A DNA stretch of 64,000 nt. Origin: an uncultured Flavobacterium sp. GTDB taxonomy: Bacteria > Bacteroidota > Bacteroidia > Flavobacteriales > Flavobacteriaceae. This document shows positions 44,597-53,270 of the stretch, one piece after another. Numbering within the stretch: position 1 is the stretch's first letter; every line of letters begins with the position of its first letter. Position numbers and translations under genes: made by a program. The DNA lies in the NCBI RefSeq assembly GCF_947632075.1, contig NZ_CANRNX010000001.1, positions 1 to 64,000 on the forward strand, in the 5' to 3' direction. The notes beneath the pieces were generated by a model. It was not told the origin of the DNA and did not search any database. It saw only the letters and a program-made list of their open reading frames with translations.

Positions 44597-46372
44597 ATGA
44601 TAAAAGTAGAACGTTTATTTGATGTTGCTTATTATGCACATCAAAAATACAATTTGCAAGTCATTTTTGCTACAAAGCAAAACGGTACTTGGAAAAAAAC
44701 TTCGAGTCAAGAATATTTAAATCAAGTAAATGCAATTTCTAAAGCCCTGATTCATTTAGGAGTTCAAGCAAATGATAAAATCGCAGTTATTACAACAGCG
44801 AACAGAACCGAATGGAATATTTTAGATATAGCAATCTTACAAATTGGTGCACAAAATGTACCAATTTATCCAACGGTTTCGGCTGAAGAGTTTGAATACA
44901 TTTTCAATCATTCTGATGCTAATTTATGCTTCGTTTCAGATGCAATTATTTACAATAAAATTAAAGCTATTGAAGAAAAATTACCTTTAGTAAAAGATAT
45001 ATATTCGTTTGATGTTATCGAAAATTGTAAAAACATCCAAGATTTAATCAACTTAGGAAATTCATTACAAAATGAAACAGAAGTTGAATTAAGAAAAAAC
45101 AACGTTAAATCAGATGATTTAGCTACCATAATTTATACTTCTGGAACGACCGGAAAACCAAAGGGAGTTATGTTATCTCACAAAAACATAATTTCAAATT
45201 TCTTAGCCTGCCAAGATCGAGTACCTTTTGTTTACGGAAAAGATGTTGCGTTAAGTTTTTTACCTTGTTGTCACGTTTACGAACGAATGCTTTTATATTT
45301 ATACCAGTATGGTGGTTTATCAATTTATTTTGCAGAATCTATTGATAAAATCGGAGAAAATATCATTGAAGTAAAACCAAACGTAATGTGTGTTGTACCT
45401 CGTTTACTTGAAAAAGTATACGACAGAATAATTGAAAAAGGTGCAGCTTTAACTGGCTTAAAACGAAAATTATTCTTTTGGTCTGCTGAACTTGCAGAAG
45501 AATTTGAACCTTATGGTAGAAACGGAGCTTGGTATGAATTTAAGTTAAGCATAGCACGAAAATTAGTTCTTTCTAAATGGAAACAAGCTTTAGGTGGGAA
45601 TTTAAATACAGTTGTTTGTGGAAGCGCTGCGTTACAACCAAGATTAGGTAGAGCGTTTACAGCTGCAGAAATGGTTTGTATGGAAGGTTACGGTTTAACC
45701 GAAACTTCACCTGTAATTGCCGTTAACGATTTAAGAAATAATAATTTAAAATACGGAACAGTTGGTAAACCAATTGTTGGTGTTGAAGTTAAAATTGCCG
45801 AAGATGGTGAAATTTTAACCAAAAGCGATTCTGTAATGTTGGGTTATTATAAAGATCCTGAAAAAACAGCAGAAGTTTTAAAAAATGGTTATTTCCATAC
45901 TGAAGATATCGGAGAAATTGATTCTGACGGATTTTTAAAAATTACCGATCGTAAAAAGGAAATGTTTAAAACTTCAGGTGGAAAATATGTAGCACCACAG
46001 GCTTTAGAAAATGCAATGAAAGCTTCACGTTTTATTGAACAAATTATGGTTGTTGGTGAAGGAGAAAAAATGCCTGGAGCTTTAATTCAACCTGATTTTA
46101 CTTTTGTTCGTCAATGGACAAAACGAAAAAGAATAAACGTTGGAACTACTAATGAAGAGCTAATTGCTAATGAATTAGTAAAAGCAAGAATTCAGAAGGT
46201 AATTACAGAGATAAATAAAGGATTTGGAAATTGGGAACAAGTAAAAGTCTTTGAATTAACACCTGATGTTTGGAGTATAGAATCTGGACATTTAACTCCA
46301 ACTTTAAAATTTAAACGTAAAAAAATAAAAGAAATGTACATTCAAGAATATAACAGAATGTATAACATTTAA
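44597..46372 (+). CDS. Long-chain acyl-CoA synthetase (AMP-binding)
   Basis: The 591-residue adenylate-forming enzyme has the P-loop YTSGTTGKPKG near residue 180, a GYGLTETSP motif near 363, and TDRKKEMFKTSGGK near 455, all typical of FadD-like long-chain acyl-CoA synthetases. There is no signal peptide. It activates fatty acids for beta-oxidation or lipid synthesis; the chain length preferred is not visible. A terminator follows at 46374. Confidence 0.88.
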   Translation: MIKVERLFDVAYYAHQKYNLQVIFATKQNGTWKKTSSQEYLNQVNAISKALIHLGVQANDKIAVITTANRTEWNILDIAILQIGAQNVPIYPTVSAEEFEYIFNHSDANLCFVSDAIIYNKIKAIEEKLPLVKDIYSFDVIENCKNIQDLINLGNSLQNETEVELRKNNVKSDDLATIIYTSGTTGKPKGVMLSHKNIISNFLACQDRVPFVYGKDVALSFLPCCHVYERMLLYLYQYGGLSIYFAESIDKIGENIIEVKPNVMCVVPRLLEKVYDRIIEKGAALTGLKRKLFFWSAELAEEFEPYGRNGAWYEFKLSIARKLVLSKWKQALGGNLNTVVCGSAALQPRLGRAFTAAEMVCMEGYGLTETSPVIAVNDLRNNNLKYGTVGKPIVGVEVKIAEDGEILTKSDSVMLGYYKDPEKTAEVLKNGYFHTEDIGEIDSDGFLKITDRKKEMFKTSGGKYVAPQALENAMKASRFIEQIMVVGEGEKMPGALIQPDFTFVRQWTKRKRINVGTTNEELIANELVKARIQKVITEINKGFGNWEQVKVFELTPDVWSIESGHLTPTLKFKRKKIKEMYIQEYNRMYNI

Positions 46373-46373
46373 C

Positions 46374-46411
46374 AAAAAATCCAATTAAGTTTTTCTTAGT
46401 TGGATTTTTTG
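46374..46411 (+). terminator. Terminator of the acyl-CoA synthetase gene
   Basis: AAAAAATCCAATTAAG and CTTAGTTGGATTTTTT pair (one G-U) around a short loop and end in T, just after the stop codon. Confidence 0.85.
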
Positions 46412-46602
46412 TTTTTTAAAACCGAAACTGGTTAATTTATTAGGGTTAATTAAAAATATTAGAAAATTTCACGTTTTAAATATCAATGAAATCAGGGATA
46501 TAATTTGTGTAAGAAAAAACTAACTTTAGAAAAATAATTTAAATCTCACATTAGAACAGAAAATATTTCTAAAAAAACGTCCAATTAAAATAAATCAATC
46601 TA

Positions 46603-47085
46603 ATGCTCCACGGTATTTTTACACTTTTAAACTCCAAAAGAAATAACAATATTGAAATTTCTACCATTTTGCTTTCTGAGTTTAATGATCAAAATTTTGA
46701 TATTGATAAAAAAGACTTTGCTTCTATTCATATCTCAAATCGCCCATCTTCAGATATTGAATTAAATAGTTTAACAAAAAGCAAAGTAGATTATCAACTG
46801 TCTGGTAAAATAATTTCAGAAAAAGCTTTTCTAAATTCAATAGAAAAGATAGAAATACAAACTGAAGTATTAGATCAAATTTTTTATATTAAAAATACCA
46901 TTAAAATTAAAAAATTAGATCGCAAAGAATTCAATAACATTTCAATTTACAACTATTCGAAAAAAAATACGAGCAAGATTCCTAAAAATATGTTATTTCT
47001 TAAAATTGAATTATATATTGAGATTATGAATTGTGAGGAACCAAACGATATTAGTTTAATCTCAGAAAAATATATTACACTTTAA
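46603..47085 (+). CDS. Unknown 160-residue protein
   Basis: I do not recognise this protein. It is very rich in Ile, Asn, Lys and Ser, starts with MLHGIFTLLNSKRNNN and shows no signal peptide, membrane helix or known motif. Its pattern of short strands suggests an alpha/beta or all-beta fold. It lies alone between the acyl-CoA synthetase terminator and the purB terminator, with 230 upstream bases that contain TAACTTTA at 46521-46528, a weak -7-like element. Base composition is even more AT-rich than that of its neighbours, which may indicate an orphan or recently acquired gene. Confidence 0.5.
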   Translation: MLHGIFTLLNSKRNNNIEISTILLSEFNDQNFDIDKKDFASIHISNRPSSDIELNSLTKSKVDYQLSGKIISEKAFLNSIEKIEIQTEVLDQIFYIKNTIKIKKLDRKEFNNISIYNYSKKNTSKIPKNMLFLKIELYIEIMNCEEPNDISLISEKYITL

Positions 47086-47120
47086 AAAAAAACGAGAAAT
47101 TAAAATTTCTCGTTTTTTTT
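47085..47120. terminator. Shared terminator of unknown gene and purB
   Basis: AAAAAAAACGAGAAAT and ATTTCTCGTTTTTTTT form a perfect 16-bp stem with a 4-base loop, serving both convergent genes. Confidence 0.9.
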
Positions 47121-47125
47121 TAAAT

Positions 47126-48466
47126 TTATATTCCTAAATAATTACTTGGTGAAATTTGTTTTAATTCTGCTTTAATTTCATCAGAAACATCCAGATTTGA
47201 AATAAATTCTTGTATAGAATCTCTTGTAATTGCAGCATTAGTACGAGTTAAATCTTTTAAAGCTTCGTACGGATTTGGATAAGCTTCTCTTCTTAAAATA
47301 GTTTGAATAGCTTCAGCAACTACTGCCCAATTGTTTTCTAAATCTTGAGCAAATTTAACTTCGTTTAACAATAATTTATTCAATCCTTTCAAAGTTGCTT
47401 CAAAAGCAATAATTGTATGCCCCATCGGAACTCCAACATTTCTAAAAACTGTACTATCAGTTAAATCACGTTGTTGACGTGAAATAGGAAGTTTAGCAGA
47501 CAAATGTTCAAAAATAGCATTTGCAATTCCCAAGTTTCCTTCAGAGTTTTCAAAATCAATTGGATTTACTTTATGTGGCATTGCAGAAGAACCAATTTCT
47601 CCAGCTTTGATCTTTTGTTTAAAATATTCCATTGAAACATAAGCCCAAATATCACGATCTAAATCAATTAAAATGGTATTGATTCGTTTTAATGCGTCGA
47701 AAAATGCAGCAAAATGGTCGTAATGTTCTACTTGAGTTGTTGGAAAAGAATATTTTAATCCTAAAACACCTTCTACGAAATTTTCGCCAAATTGTCTCCA
47801 GTCATTATTTGGATAGGCAACAAAATGTGCATTAAAGTTTCCTGTTGCTCCTCCAAATTTCGCAGCAAAAGGAATGTTGTTTAACAAACGTAATTGTTCT
47901 TCTAAACGAACTACAAAAACATGAATTTCTTTTCCTAAACGAGTTGGTGATGCAGGTTGTCCGTGCGTACGTGCTAACATCGGAACGTCTTTCCATTCAA
48001 TGCTTAACTCTTTTAATTTGTTAATTACATTGATTAATTTTGGCATATATACTGTAGCAAAGGCATCTTTTGTAGATAACGGAATTGCCGTATTATTGAT
48101 ATCTTGAGAAGTTAATCCGAAGTGAATAAATTCTTTATGTTGTTCTAATCCTAATTTATCAAAAGCTTGTTTAATAAAATATTCAACAGCTTTTACATCG
48201 TGGTTAGTAGTTTTTTCAGTTTCTTTAATCCATAATGCATCTTCGGTAGAAAAATCTTGATAAATTTTTCTTAATTCAGGGAAAAGAGTTTTATCTACAT
48301 TTTGTAATTGTGGTAAAGGCAATTCGCAAAGTGCAATAAAATATTCAATTTCTACTAAAACGCGGTATTTGATTAAAGCTTCCTCAGAAAAATAAGGTGC
48401 TAAAGCTTGTGTTTTATTTCTATAACGACCATCGATTGGCGAAATAGCATTTAATTCTGTTAGCAT
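47126..48466 (-). CDS. purB: Adenylosuccinate lyase
   Basis: PurB cleaves SAICAR and adenylosuccinate in purine synthesis. From ATG 48466 it has 446 residues beginning MLTELNAISPIDGRYR. The signature SSAMPHKVNPIDFEN lies near residue 285 and contains the flexible catalytic loop. TTNHDVKAVEY near 87 and LTSQDINNTA near 117 are substrate-binding regions. An upstream in-frame codon at 48493 falls inside the -7 promoter element and is rejected. The E. coli-like length indicates the long PurB type. Confidence 0.95.
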   Translation of the reverse strand: MLTELNAISPIDGRYRNKTQALAPYFSEEALIKYRVLVEIEYFIALCELPLPQLQNVDKTLFPELRKIYQDFSTEDALWIKETEKTTNHDVKAVEYFIKQAFDKLGLEQHKEFIHFGLTSQDINNTAIPLSTKDAFATVYMPKLINVINKLKELSIEWKDVPMLARTHGQPASPTRLGKEIHVFVVRLEEQLRLLNNIPFAAKFGGATGNFNAHFVAYPNNDWRQFGENFVEGVLGLKYSFPTTQVEHYDHFAAFFDALKRINTILIDLDRDIWAYVSMEYFKQKIKAGEIGSSAMPHKVNPIDFENSEGNLGIANAIFEHLSAKLPISRQQRDLTDSTVFRNVGVPMGHTIIAFEATLKGLNKLLLNEVKFAQDLENNWAVVAEAIQTILRREAYPNPYEALKDLTRTNAAITRDSIQEFISNLDVSDEIKAELKQISPSNYLGI

Positions 48467-48490
48467 AATTTCAATTGTGTTGTTAAGGTG

Positions 48491-48498
48491 CAAATATA
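48491..48498 (-). promoter_or_regulatory. -7 element of purB promoter
   Basis: TATATTTG on the minus strand fits TAnnTTTG and lies 24 bases before ATG 48466. Confidence 0.55.
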
Positions 48499-48580
48499 AC
48501 TTGCTTTTTGGTAGTTTGAAAATTATCTGACTTCAAAAAAATAAAATAACAATTTAAAAATTAAGTTTTTTTTTAGAACT

Positions 48581-48620
48581 AAAAAAGGGATTAGATTTAT
48601 AAAAAAAACTAATCCCTTTT
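48581..48620 (-). terminator. Terminator of the cvfB-hopJ pair
   Basis: AAAAGGGATTAG and CTAATCCCTTTT form a 12-bp stem around an AT-rich loop of 14 bases, about 15 bases after the stop codon of the HopJ-family gene. Confidence 0.8.
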
Positions 48621-48635
48621 GAATATTATATAAAC

Positions 48636-48968
48636 TTATTTTACTTCTAATACCGTGTTTTGAAATGAAACCCCATCCCAACCATTAACCATAAACTGAC
48701 GAATGTTTTGATGATTTGTTTCTGTTGGAGTTTCTAAAACTGCTTGATAATGCTCAACAAATAATTTTAAAGTATCTTGTTTAGAAAGATTATTCAACTT
48801 CGCAAAAAATAAAACTTTAGCACTCCCTTGATTTTCATCTTCAGCATTTTCTTGGTTTCCGTTTGAAAAAGCACTTGCAGTGTAATTATAATTTTCTTCG
48901 ATAAAAGCAATTACATCAGAAAATACAATCTCCTTATTTTCAATTTTCTTTAATAAATCTTGAACCAT
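48636..48968 (-). CDS. HopJ-family small protein
   Basis: The 110-residue protein matches the HopJ type III effector family. It has IAFIEENYNYTASAFSNG near residue 22, GSAKVLFFAKLNNLS near 48 and the ending NGWDGVSF near 95. The name comes from a Pseudomonas context; the family is widespread in bacteria without type III secretion, and no secretion machinery is visible here. The ATG at 48968 overlaps the stop of the upstream S1-domain gene by one base (TAATG), so the two are translated together. A cytoplasmic housekeeping role is more likely. Confidence 0.83.
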   Translation of the reverse strand: MVQDLLKKIENKEIVFSDVIAFIEENYNYTASAFSNGNQENAEDENQGSAKVLFFAKLNNLSKQDTLKLFVEHYQAVLETPTETNHQNIRQFMVNGWDGVSFQNTVLEVK

Positions 48969-49798
48969 TAGTCTAATAAGTAAATTCCGTTTTCTTTAAT
49001 TTCAATTTTCTTTTCTTTATACAACGTTCCAATTGTTTTCTTGAACGTTTTTTTACTCATATTTAAAATTTGCTTAATTTCTTCTGGATGACTATCGTCG
49101 TTCAAACCTAAGAAACCATCATTATATTCTAATTCATCTAAAATGATTTGAGCATATTTTTCAACTTTTTCGTAACCTAATTTAGTTCGAGAAACGTCAA
49201 TTTTTCCGTCAGGACGAATTGTTTTAATATAACCAATAATGCGATCTCCGGTTCTTAAGTCTTCGAAAACCTCATTTTTGTACATTAAACCTTTATGTTT
49301 TTCATTGATGATTACATTAATTCCTAAATCGGTAATATGTGAAACAATTAAATCTACTTCCTCACCTTCCTCGACAGAAATATTATCATTATTTAAGAAT
49401 TGATTTAATTTTGAAGAACCTACCAATCTATTAGTTTTCGGATCTAAACGCATATACGTTAAATAACGTTTGTTTACTTCCATAGGGCGGGCTTGTTCTT
49501 TAAAAGGAACAAACAAATCTTTTTCTAATCCCATATCCATGAAAGCACCAAATTCGTTAATGTAATTTACTTTTAATAAAGCAAACTCGTTTAAATATAT
49601 TTTTGGTTCTAAAGTTGTTGCTACTGGACGTTCTTCATGATCTAAATAAACGAAAACAGTAATCTCATCATTAAATTCATATTGAGCCGGTAAATATTTT
49701 ATTGGAAGTAAAACATCATTTTCCCCATCGGTTAAAAATAAACCAACAGTTGTTCTTCTATCAATTCGTAACGTATTGTATTCGCCTAATAAAATCAT
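48968..49798 (-). CDS. S1-domain RNA-binding protein, CvfB-like
   Basis: The 276-residue protein has the CvfB/YitL layout. Three S1-like beta-barrels cover about residues 1-60, 65-140 (NYINEFGAFMDMGLEKDLFVP) and 148-205 (GINVIINEKHKGLMY). A C-terminal winged-helix domain follows (NDDSHPEEIKQILNMSKKTFK near 232). In Staphylococcus CvfB binds RNA and affects virulence gene expression; the general role is unclear. It leads a two-gene unit with the HopJ-family gene. Confidence 0.85.
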   Translation of the reverse strand: MILLGEYNTLRIDRRTTVGLFLTDGENDVLLPIKYLPAQYEFNDEITVFVYLDHEERPVATTLEPKIYLNEFALLKVNYINEFGAFMDMGLEKDLFVPFKEQARPMEVNKRYLTYMRLDPKTNRLVGSSKLNQFLNNDNISVEEGEEVDLIVSHITDLGINVIINEKHKGLMYKNEVFEDLRTGDRIIGYIKTIRPDGKIDVSRTKLGYEKVEKYAQIILDELEYNDGFLGLNDDSHPEEIKQILNMSKKTFKKTIGTLYKEKKIEIKENGIYLLD

Positions 49799-49871
49799 AA
49801 AATTAAATTTTTACAAAAGTACGAAGTTAATGTATATGTTGATTACCTTTTGATTTATATATTTTTAAATA

Positions 49872-49899
49872 AAAAAAGAAGACTATAAAAGTCTTCTTT
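49872..49899 (-). terminator. Terminator of fabG
   Basis: AAAGAAGACT and AGTCTTCTTT pair around a short AT loop with a T run on the minus strand, about 22 bases after the fabG stop. Confidence 0.75.
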
Positions 49900-49921
49900 A
49901 AATTTAATATGTTTTGGATGA

Positions 49922-50668
49922 TTAAGTTAACATACCACCATCTACATTAATAACTTGACCTGTGATGTACGCAGACATGTCTGAAGCTAAGAAAACACAA
50001 GCATTAGCAACATCTTCTGGAGAACCTCCGCGTTTTAAAGGAATTGCATCCGCCCAACCTTTAACCACTTCTTCACTTAATTTAGCTGTCATTTCAGTTT
50101 CGATAAATCCTGGAGCAATTACGTTACAACGAATGTTACGAGAACCTAATTCTAAAGCAACTGATTTTGAGAATCCAATAACTCCAGCTTTAGAAGCTGC
50201 ATAGTTAGTTTGTCCGGCGTTACCTTTCACTCCAACAACGGAACTCATGTTAATAATTGAACCTTTTCGGTTTTTCAACATTGTTTTTTGAACTGCCTTA
50301 GTCATGTTAAAAACAGACTTTAAGTTTACGTCAATTACGTTGTCAAAATCTTCTTCAGACATACGCATTAACAAGTTATCTTTAGTAATACCAGCATTAT
50401 TAATTAAAATATCGATATTTCCGAAAGCTTCCAAAACTTGATCAACTAAAGTTTGTGCTTCATTAAAATCTGCTGCATTAGATTTATATCCTTTAGCATT
50501 AACACCTAAAGCAATTAATTCGTTTTCTAAAATTTTAGCTGCTTCTTCTGATGAACTATATGTAAAAGCAACATTTGCTCCTTGTTGAGCGAATACTAAA
50601 GCAATTCCTCTTCCAATTCCGCGTGTAGCTCCTGTTACAATCGCAGTTTTTCCTTCTAATAATTTCAT
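49922..50668 (-). CDS. fabG: 3-Oxoacyl-ACP reductase
   Basis: The SDR enzyme of 248 residues reduces 3-oxoacyl-ACP with NADPH in fatty acid elongation. It shows the cofactor motif VTGATRGIGRGIA near residues 11-23, NNAGIT near 89, the catalytic Ser in NMSSVVG near 139, Tyr-x-x-x-Lys in NYAASKAGV near 154, and the family ending GQVINVDGGM. The gene stands alone, with a promoter at 50701-50729. Confidence 0.93.
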   Translation of the reverse strand: MKLLEGKTAIVTGATRGIGRGIALVFAQQGANVAFTYSSSEEAAKILENELIALGVNAKGYKSNAADFNEAQTLVDQVLEAFGNIDILINNAGITKDNLLMRMSEEDFDNVIDVNLKSVFNMTKAVQKTMLKNRKGSIINMSSVVGVKGNAGQTNYAASKAGVIGFSKSVALELGSRNIRCNVIAPGFIETEMTAKLSEEVVKGWADAIPLKRGGSPEDVANACVFLASDMSAYITGQVINVDGGMLT

Positions 50669-50700
50669 TGACGAAATGTTTTTTGTTTCCTAAATATGAG

Positions 50701-50729
50701 CAAATATACTTCTTTTAGTGAAATTTCAA
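50701..50729 (-). promoter_or_regulatory. Promoter of fabG
   Basis: On the minus strand TATATTTG (50708-50701) is the -7 element and TTG (50729-50727) lies 18 bases upstream, both within the flavobacterial consensus. Confidence 0.65.
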
Positions 50730-50733
50730 AGAA

Positions 50734-52035
50734 TTAAATATTTGAAAGATTCTGCCTTAATTTAAAGTTTCTTGATAAAAAGATAGTTAAAACCGTAATT
50801 AAAAATAAAAACATCAAATAATAACTATTTGATAGTAAATCTAGATATCCCATTTTTTTATCGGTTAAACTTAAAAGAATTAAAACTTGTGCTCCGTAAG
50901 GAATTAAGCCCTGAATTATACAAGAAAAAATATCTAAAACTGAAGTTGCTTGTGCTTTCTCTACATTATAATCTGTTGCTATTTTTTTTGCAATTGGTCC
51001 AGAAACAATTATAGCGACTGTGTTATTTGCCACAGCCAAATTAACTAAAGACACAACCATTGCAATTGCAGCATTGGCAGTTTTAGATCCTTTAATATTT
51101 TTTTGAACTCTATTTATAATATAATCAATTCCACCAGCTTTTTCAATTAGAGCTGCTAAACCACCAGTAATTAATGAAAGTAAAAATATTTCATTCACAG
51201 ATAAGAATCCATCATAAATAAAACGCATATAATCTATAAATAAAATATCTGTAGATAAAAGTCCAATGAATACAGCTAATATGATACTTAATATTAAAAC
51301 TAAAAAAACATGCAAACCTAAAATAGATAATACAATGATAGCTAAATATGGAATTAATAAATAATATTGGTTAGAATAGGTCATTTGAACAACTTCTGTA
51401 CTCTGAGGTTGAGTCACGAAAATAGCAATAATTGTTAAGATTGCAGCTGCAAAAGCAATTTTAAAATTAGCAATAAACTTATCTTTCATTTGACAATCCA
51501 TTACTTGTGTAACTGCAATTGTTGTATCTGAAATTAATGATAAGTTATCCCCAAACATAGCACCACCTAAAAGTGCACCTGCCAACATGGGAAGTGATTC
51601 TGTATTATATTGAGCCAAGCCTACAACAATTGGCCCTAAAGCAACAATTGATCCAACAGATGTTCCGATTGAAAAAGACAAAATACATGAAATAATAAAC
51701 ACACCAATTATTAAATATTCTGGTGTTATATTACCAATTCCAACAGCTACTATAAAATCTGTTGCACCAATTACATTCGTAACAGTTGTAAAAGCACCTG
51801 CTAACAAATAAATCACACACATGGTAATGATTTTTGAATCGCCACAACCTTTTACAAAGGTTTCAATTTTTTCATTTAAAGAATCTTTAAAAAGTGGAAT
51901 TGCAACTAAAACTCCAATTGTCGCAGCGATTGGAGACGGAAATTTATAGAAATCGTTATAATAAATTCCTGCACCAATAAATACAACAATAAAAACAATT
52001 AACGGAATTAGTGTTGTAAATTTATATTTAATCAT
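50734..52035 (-). CDS. NhaC-family Na+/H+ antiporter
   Basis: The 433-residue integral membrane protein has about 11-12 hydrophobic helices. It shows the NhaC-family motifs SIGTSVGSIVALGPI near residue 122 and GALLGGAMFGDNLSLISDTT near 153, and a second-half motif ANNTVAIIVSGPIA near 337. Such proteins exchange Na+ for H+, or malate/lactate pairs in relatives, at the inner membrane. The divergent beta-barrel gene shares its upstream region. No terminator is evident after it, and fabG follows 65 bases on. Confidence 0.87.
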   Translation of the reverse strand: MIKYKFTTLIPLIVFIVVFIGAGIYYNDFYKFPSPIAATIGVLVAIPLFKDSLNEKIETFVKGCGDSKIITMCVIYLLAGAFTTVTNVIGATDFIVAVGIGNITPEYLIIGVFIISCILSFSIGTSVGSIVALGPIVVGLAQYNTESLPMLAGALLGGAMFGDNLSLISDTTIAVTQVMDCQMKDKFIANFKIAFAAAILTIIAIFVTQPQSTEVVQMTYSNQYYLLIPYLAIIVLSILGLHVFLVLILSIILAVFIGLLSTDILFIDYMRFIYDGFLSVNEIFLLSLITGGLAALIEKAGGIDYIINRVQKNIKGSKTANAAIAMVVSLVNLAVANNTVAIIVSGPIAKKIATDYNVEKAQATSVLDIFSCIIQGLIPYGAQVLILLSLTDKKMGYLDLLSNSYYLMFLFLITVLTIFLSRNFKLRQNLSNI

Positions 52036-52167
52036 AGAAAAAAAAACTTATATTAATTATATCATAAATTACTAATAATTTAAATTTTAAATACTTAAAA
52101 ACAAAGCCCTTAGGCTACAAACAAAAGCAATTCAATACAAAAGTAAGTCAAAAATCAATAAATGATT

Positions 52168-52198
52168 TTGAAATGTATTGTAAATAATTATAACTTTG
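52168..52198 (+). promoter_or_regulatory. Promoter of the small beta-barrel gene
   Basis: TTG at 52168-52170 and TAACTTTG at 52191-52198 are 20 bases apart, a close match to the flavobacterial consensus, 19 bases before ATG 52218. Confidence 0.65.
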
Positions 52199-52217
52199 AA
52201 TTAAAATAATCTAGATT

Positions 52218-52706
52218 ATGAAAAAAATACTTTTAACAGGAATGATTGCTTTATCGGCAATTTTCACTTCTAATGCCCAAGAAGGTGTGTCTAAAAATGC
52301 TTTAGGTTTACGTTTTGGTTCTAATGACGGAATCGGATATGAAATTTCTTATCAACGTGCTTTAAAAACTAATAACCGCTTAGAAGTTGACTTAGGGTGG
52401 AGAGATGATAACAAATACAATGCAGTTAAATTAGCTGGAGTTTACCAATGGTATTGGAATATTGATGGTGGTTTTAACTGGTATGCGGGTGTTGGAGCAG
52501 GAATTAGTTCATGGAACTATGAATATCAAACAGCTAAGGCAAGTGGATCAACTTTATTCGTTGCAGGGCAAGTTGGTATTGAGTATAACTTTGATATTCC
52601 GTTACAGATTTCATTAGATTTCCGTCCTGAATTTTACTTAAATAATAACGATTACAGAGATAGTTTTGGTCCAGATATCGCATTAGGTTTACGTTATAAA
52701 TTCTAA
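52218..52706 (+). CDS. Small outer-membrane beta-barrel protein
   Basis: The 162-residue protein has a signal peptide ending in TSNAQ (about residue 20). It is followed by alternating strands rich in Tyr, Trp and Gly (AGVYQWYWNIDG, NWYAGVGAG) and a final strand LGLRYKF ending in phenylalanine, as expected for an outer-membrane barrel of about eight strands. This is the OmpX/OmpA-like or opacity-protein fold. No ligand is suggested. It is a single gene with its own promoter and terminator. Confidence 0.82.
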   Translation: MKKILLTGMIALSAIFTSNAQEGVSKNALGLRFGSNDGIGYEISYQRALKTNNRLEVDLGWRDDNKYNAVKLAGVYQWYWNIDGGFNWYAGVGAGISSWNYEYQTAKASGSTLFVAGQVGIEYNFDIPLQISLDFRPEFYLNNNDYRDSFGPDIALGLRYKF

Positions 52707-52711
52707 AAAAT

Positions 52712-52745
52712 AAAAAAACAGATTAATTACTTAATCTGTTTTTTT
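52712..52745. terminator. Shared terminator of beta-barrel gene and bcp
   Basis: AAAAAAACAGATTAA and TTAATCTGTTTTTTT form a 15-bp stem with a 4-base loop; it reaches the bcp stop codon. Confidence 0.9.
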
Positions 52746-53196
52746 ATTTCAAAATTTGAGCAGAATGTTCTTTAGTTTTAACTTTAGAAATCACATCTTC
52801 AATAATTCCATTTTCATCAATTACAAAGGTAGTTCTATGAATTCCATCATATTCCTTACCCATAAATTTCTTTGGTCCCCAAACGCCAAAAGCATTAATC
52901 AATTGTTTATCTTCATCTGCAATTAACGGAAAAGGTAAATTATTCTTTTCTTTAAATTTTTGCTGACGCTCTTTACTATCAGCACTTACCCCTAACAAAG
53001 CATAATTTGCATTAATAAATCTATCGTAATTATCACGCAACTCACAAGCTTCTGTTGTACAACCAGGAGTTGAAGCTTTTGGATAGAAAAAAACAACTAA
53101 CTTTTTACTTTTAAAATCTTCAAGTTTATGTGTTTTACCTAATTCATCTGTACCAATGAAATTTGGTGCTTTATCTCCAATTTTTAATGTATTCAT
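52744..53196 (-). CDS. bcp: Thioredoxin-dependent peroxiredoxin
   Basis: The 150-residue Bcp/PrxQ protein reduces hydroperoxides with thioredoxin. The peroxidatic cysteine is in STPGCTTEACELRD near residue 45, with the resolving cysteine five residues later. LIADEDKQLINAFGVWG near 93 and HRTTFVIDENG near 120 are conserved. It is monocistronic and divergent from nth, with about 75 bases between the start codons. Confidence 0.92.
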   Translation of the reverse strand: MNTLKIGDKAPNFIGTDELGKTHKLEDFKSKKLVVFFYPKASTPGCTTEACELRDNYDRFINANYALLGVSADSKERQQKFKEKNNLPFPLIADEDKQLINAFGVWGPKKFMGKEYDGIHRTTFVIDENGIIEDVISKVKTKEHSAQILK

Positions 53197-53245
53197 TTAT
53201 AACTTTTTTGTAAAAATAGTGATTTTAGTAAGAATTTAAAAGTGA

Positions 53246-53253
53246 TATCTTTG
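53246..53253 (+). promoter_or_regulatory. -7 element of nth promoter
   Basis: TATCTTTG fits TAnnTTTG and lies 17 bases before ATG 53271. It overlaps an in-frame GTG at 53253, which is therefore excluded as start. Confidence 0.55.
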
Positions 53254-53270
53254 TGATAAAATTTGTTATA

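Noticed and set aside
48636..48968. A type III secretion effector
   Set aside because: Only the family name points that way; no secretion genes or signals are visible and the family is common in bacteria without the system.
52105..52125. Short AGCC...GGCT inverted repeat between antiporter and beta-barrel genes
   Set aside because: The stem is only four pairs and has no T run, so it is not convincing as a terminator or operator.
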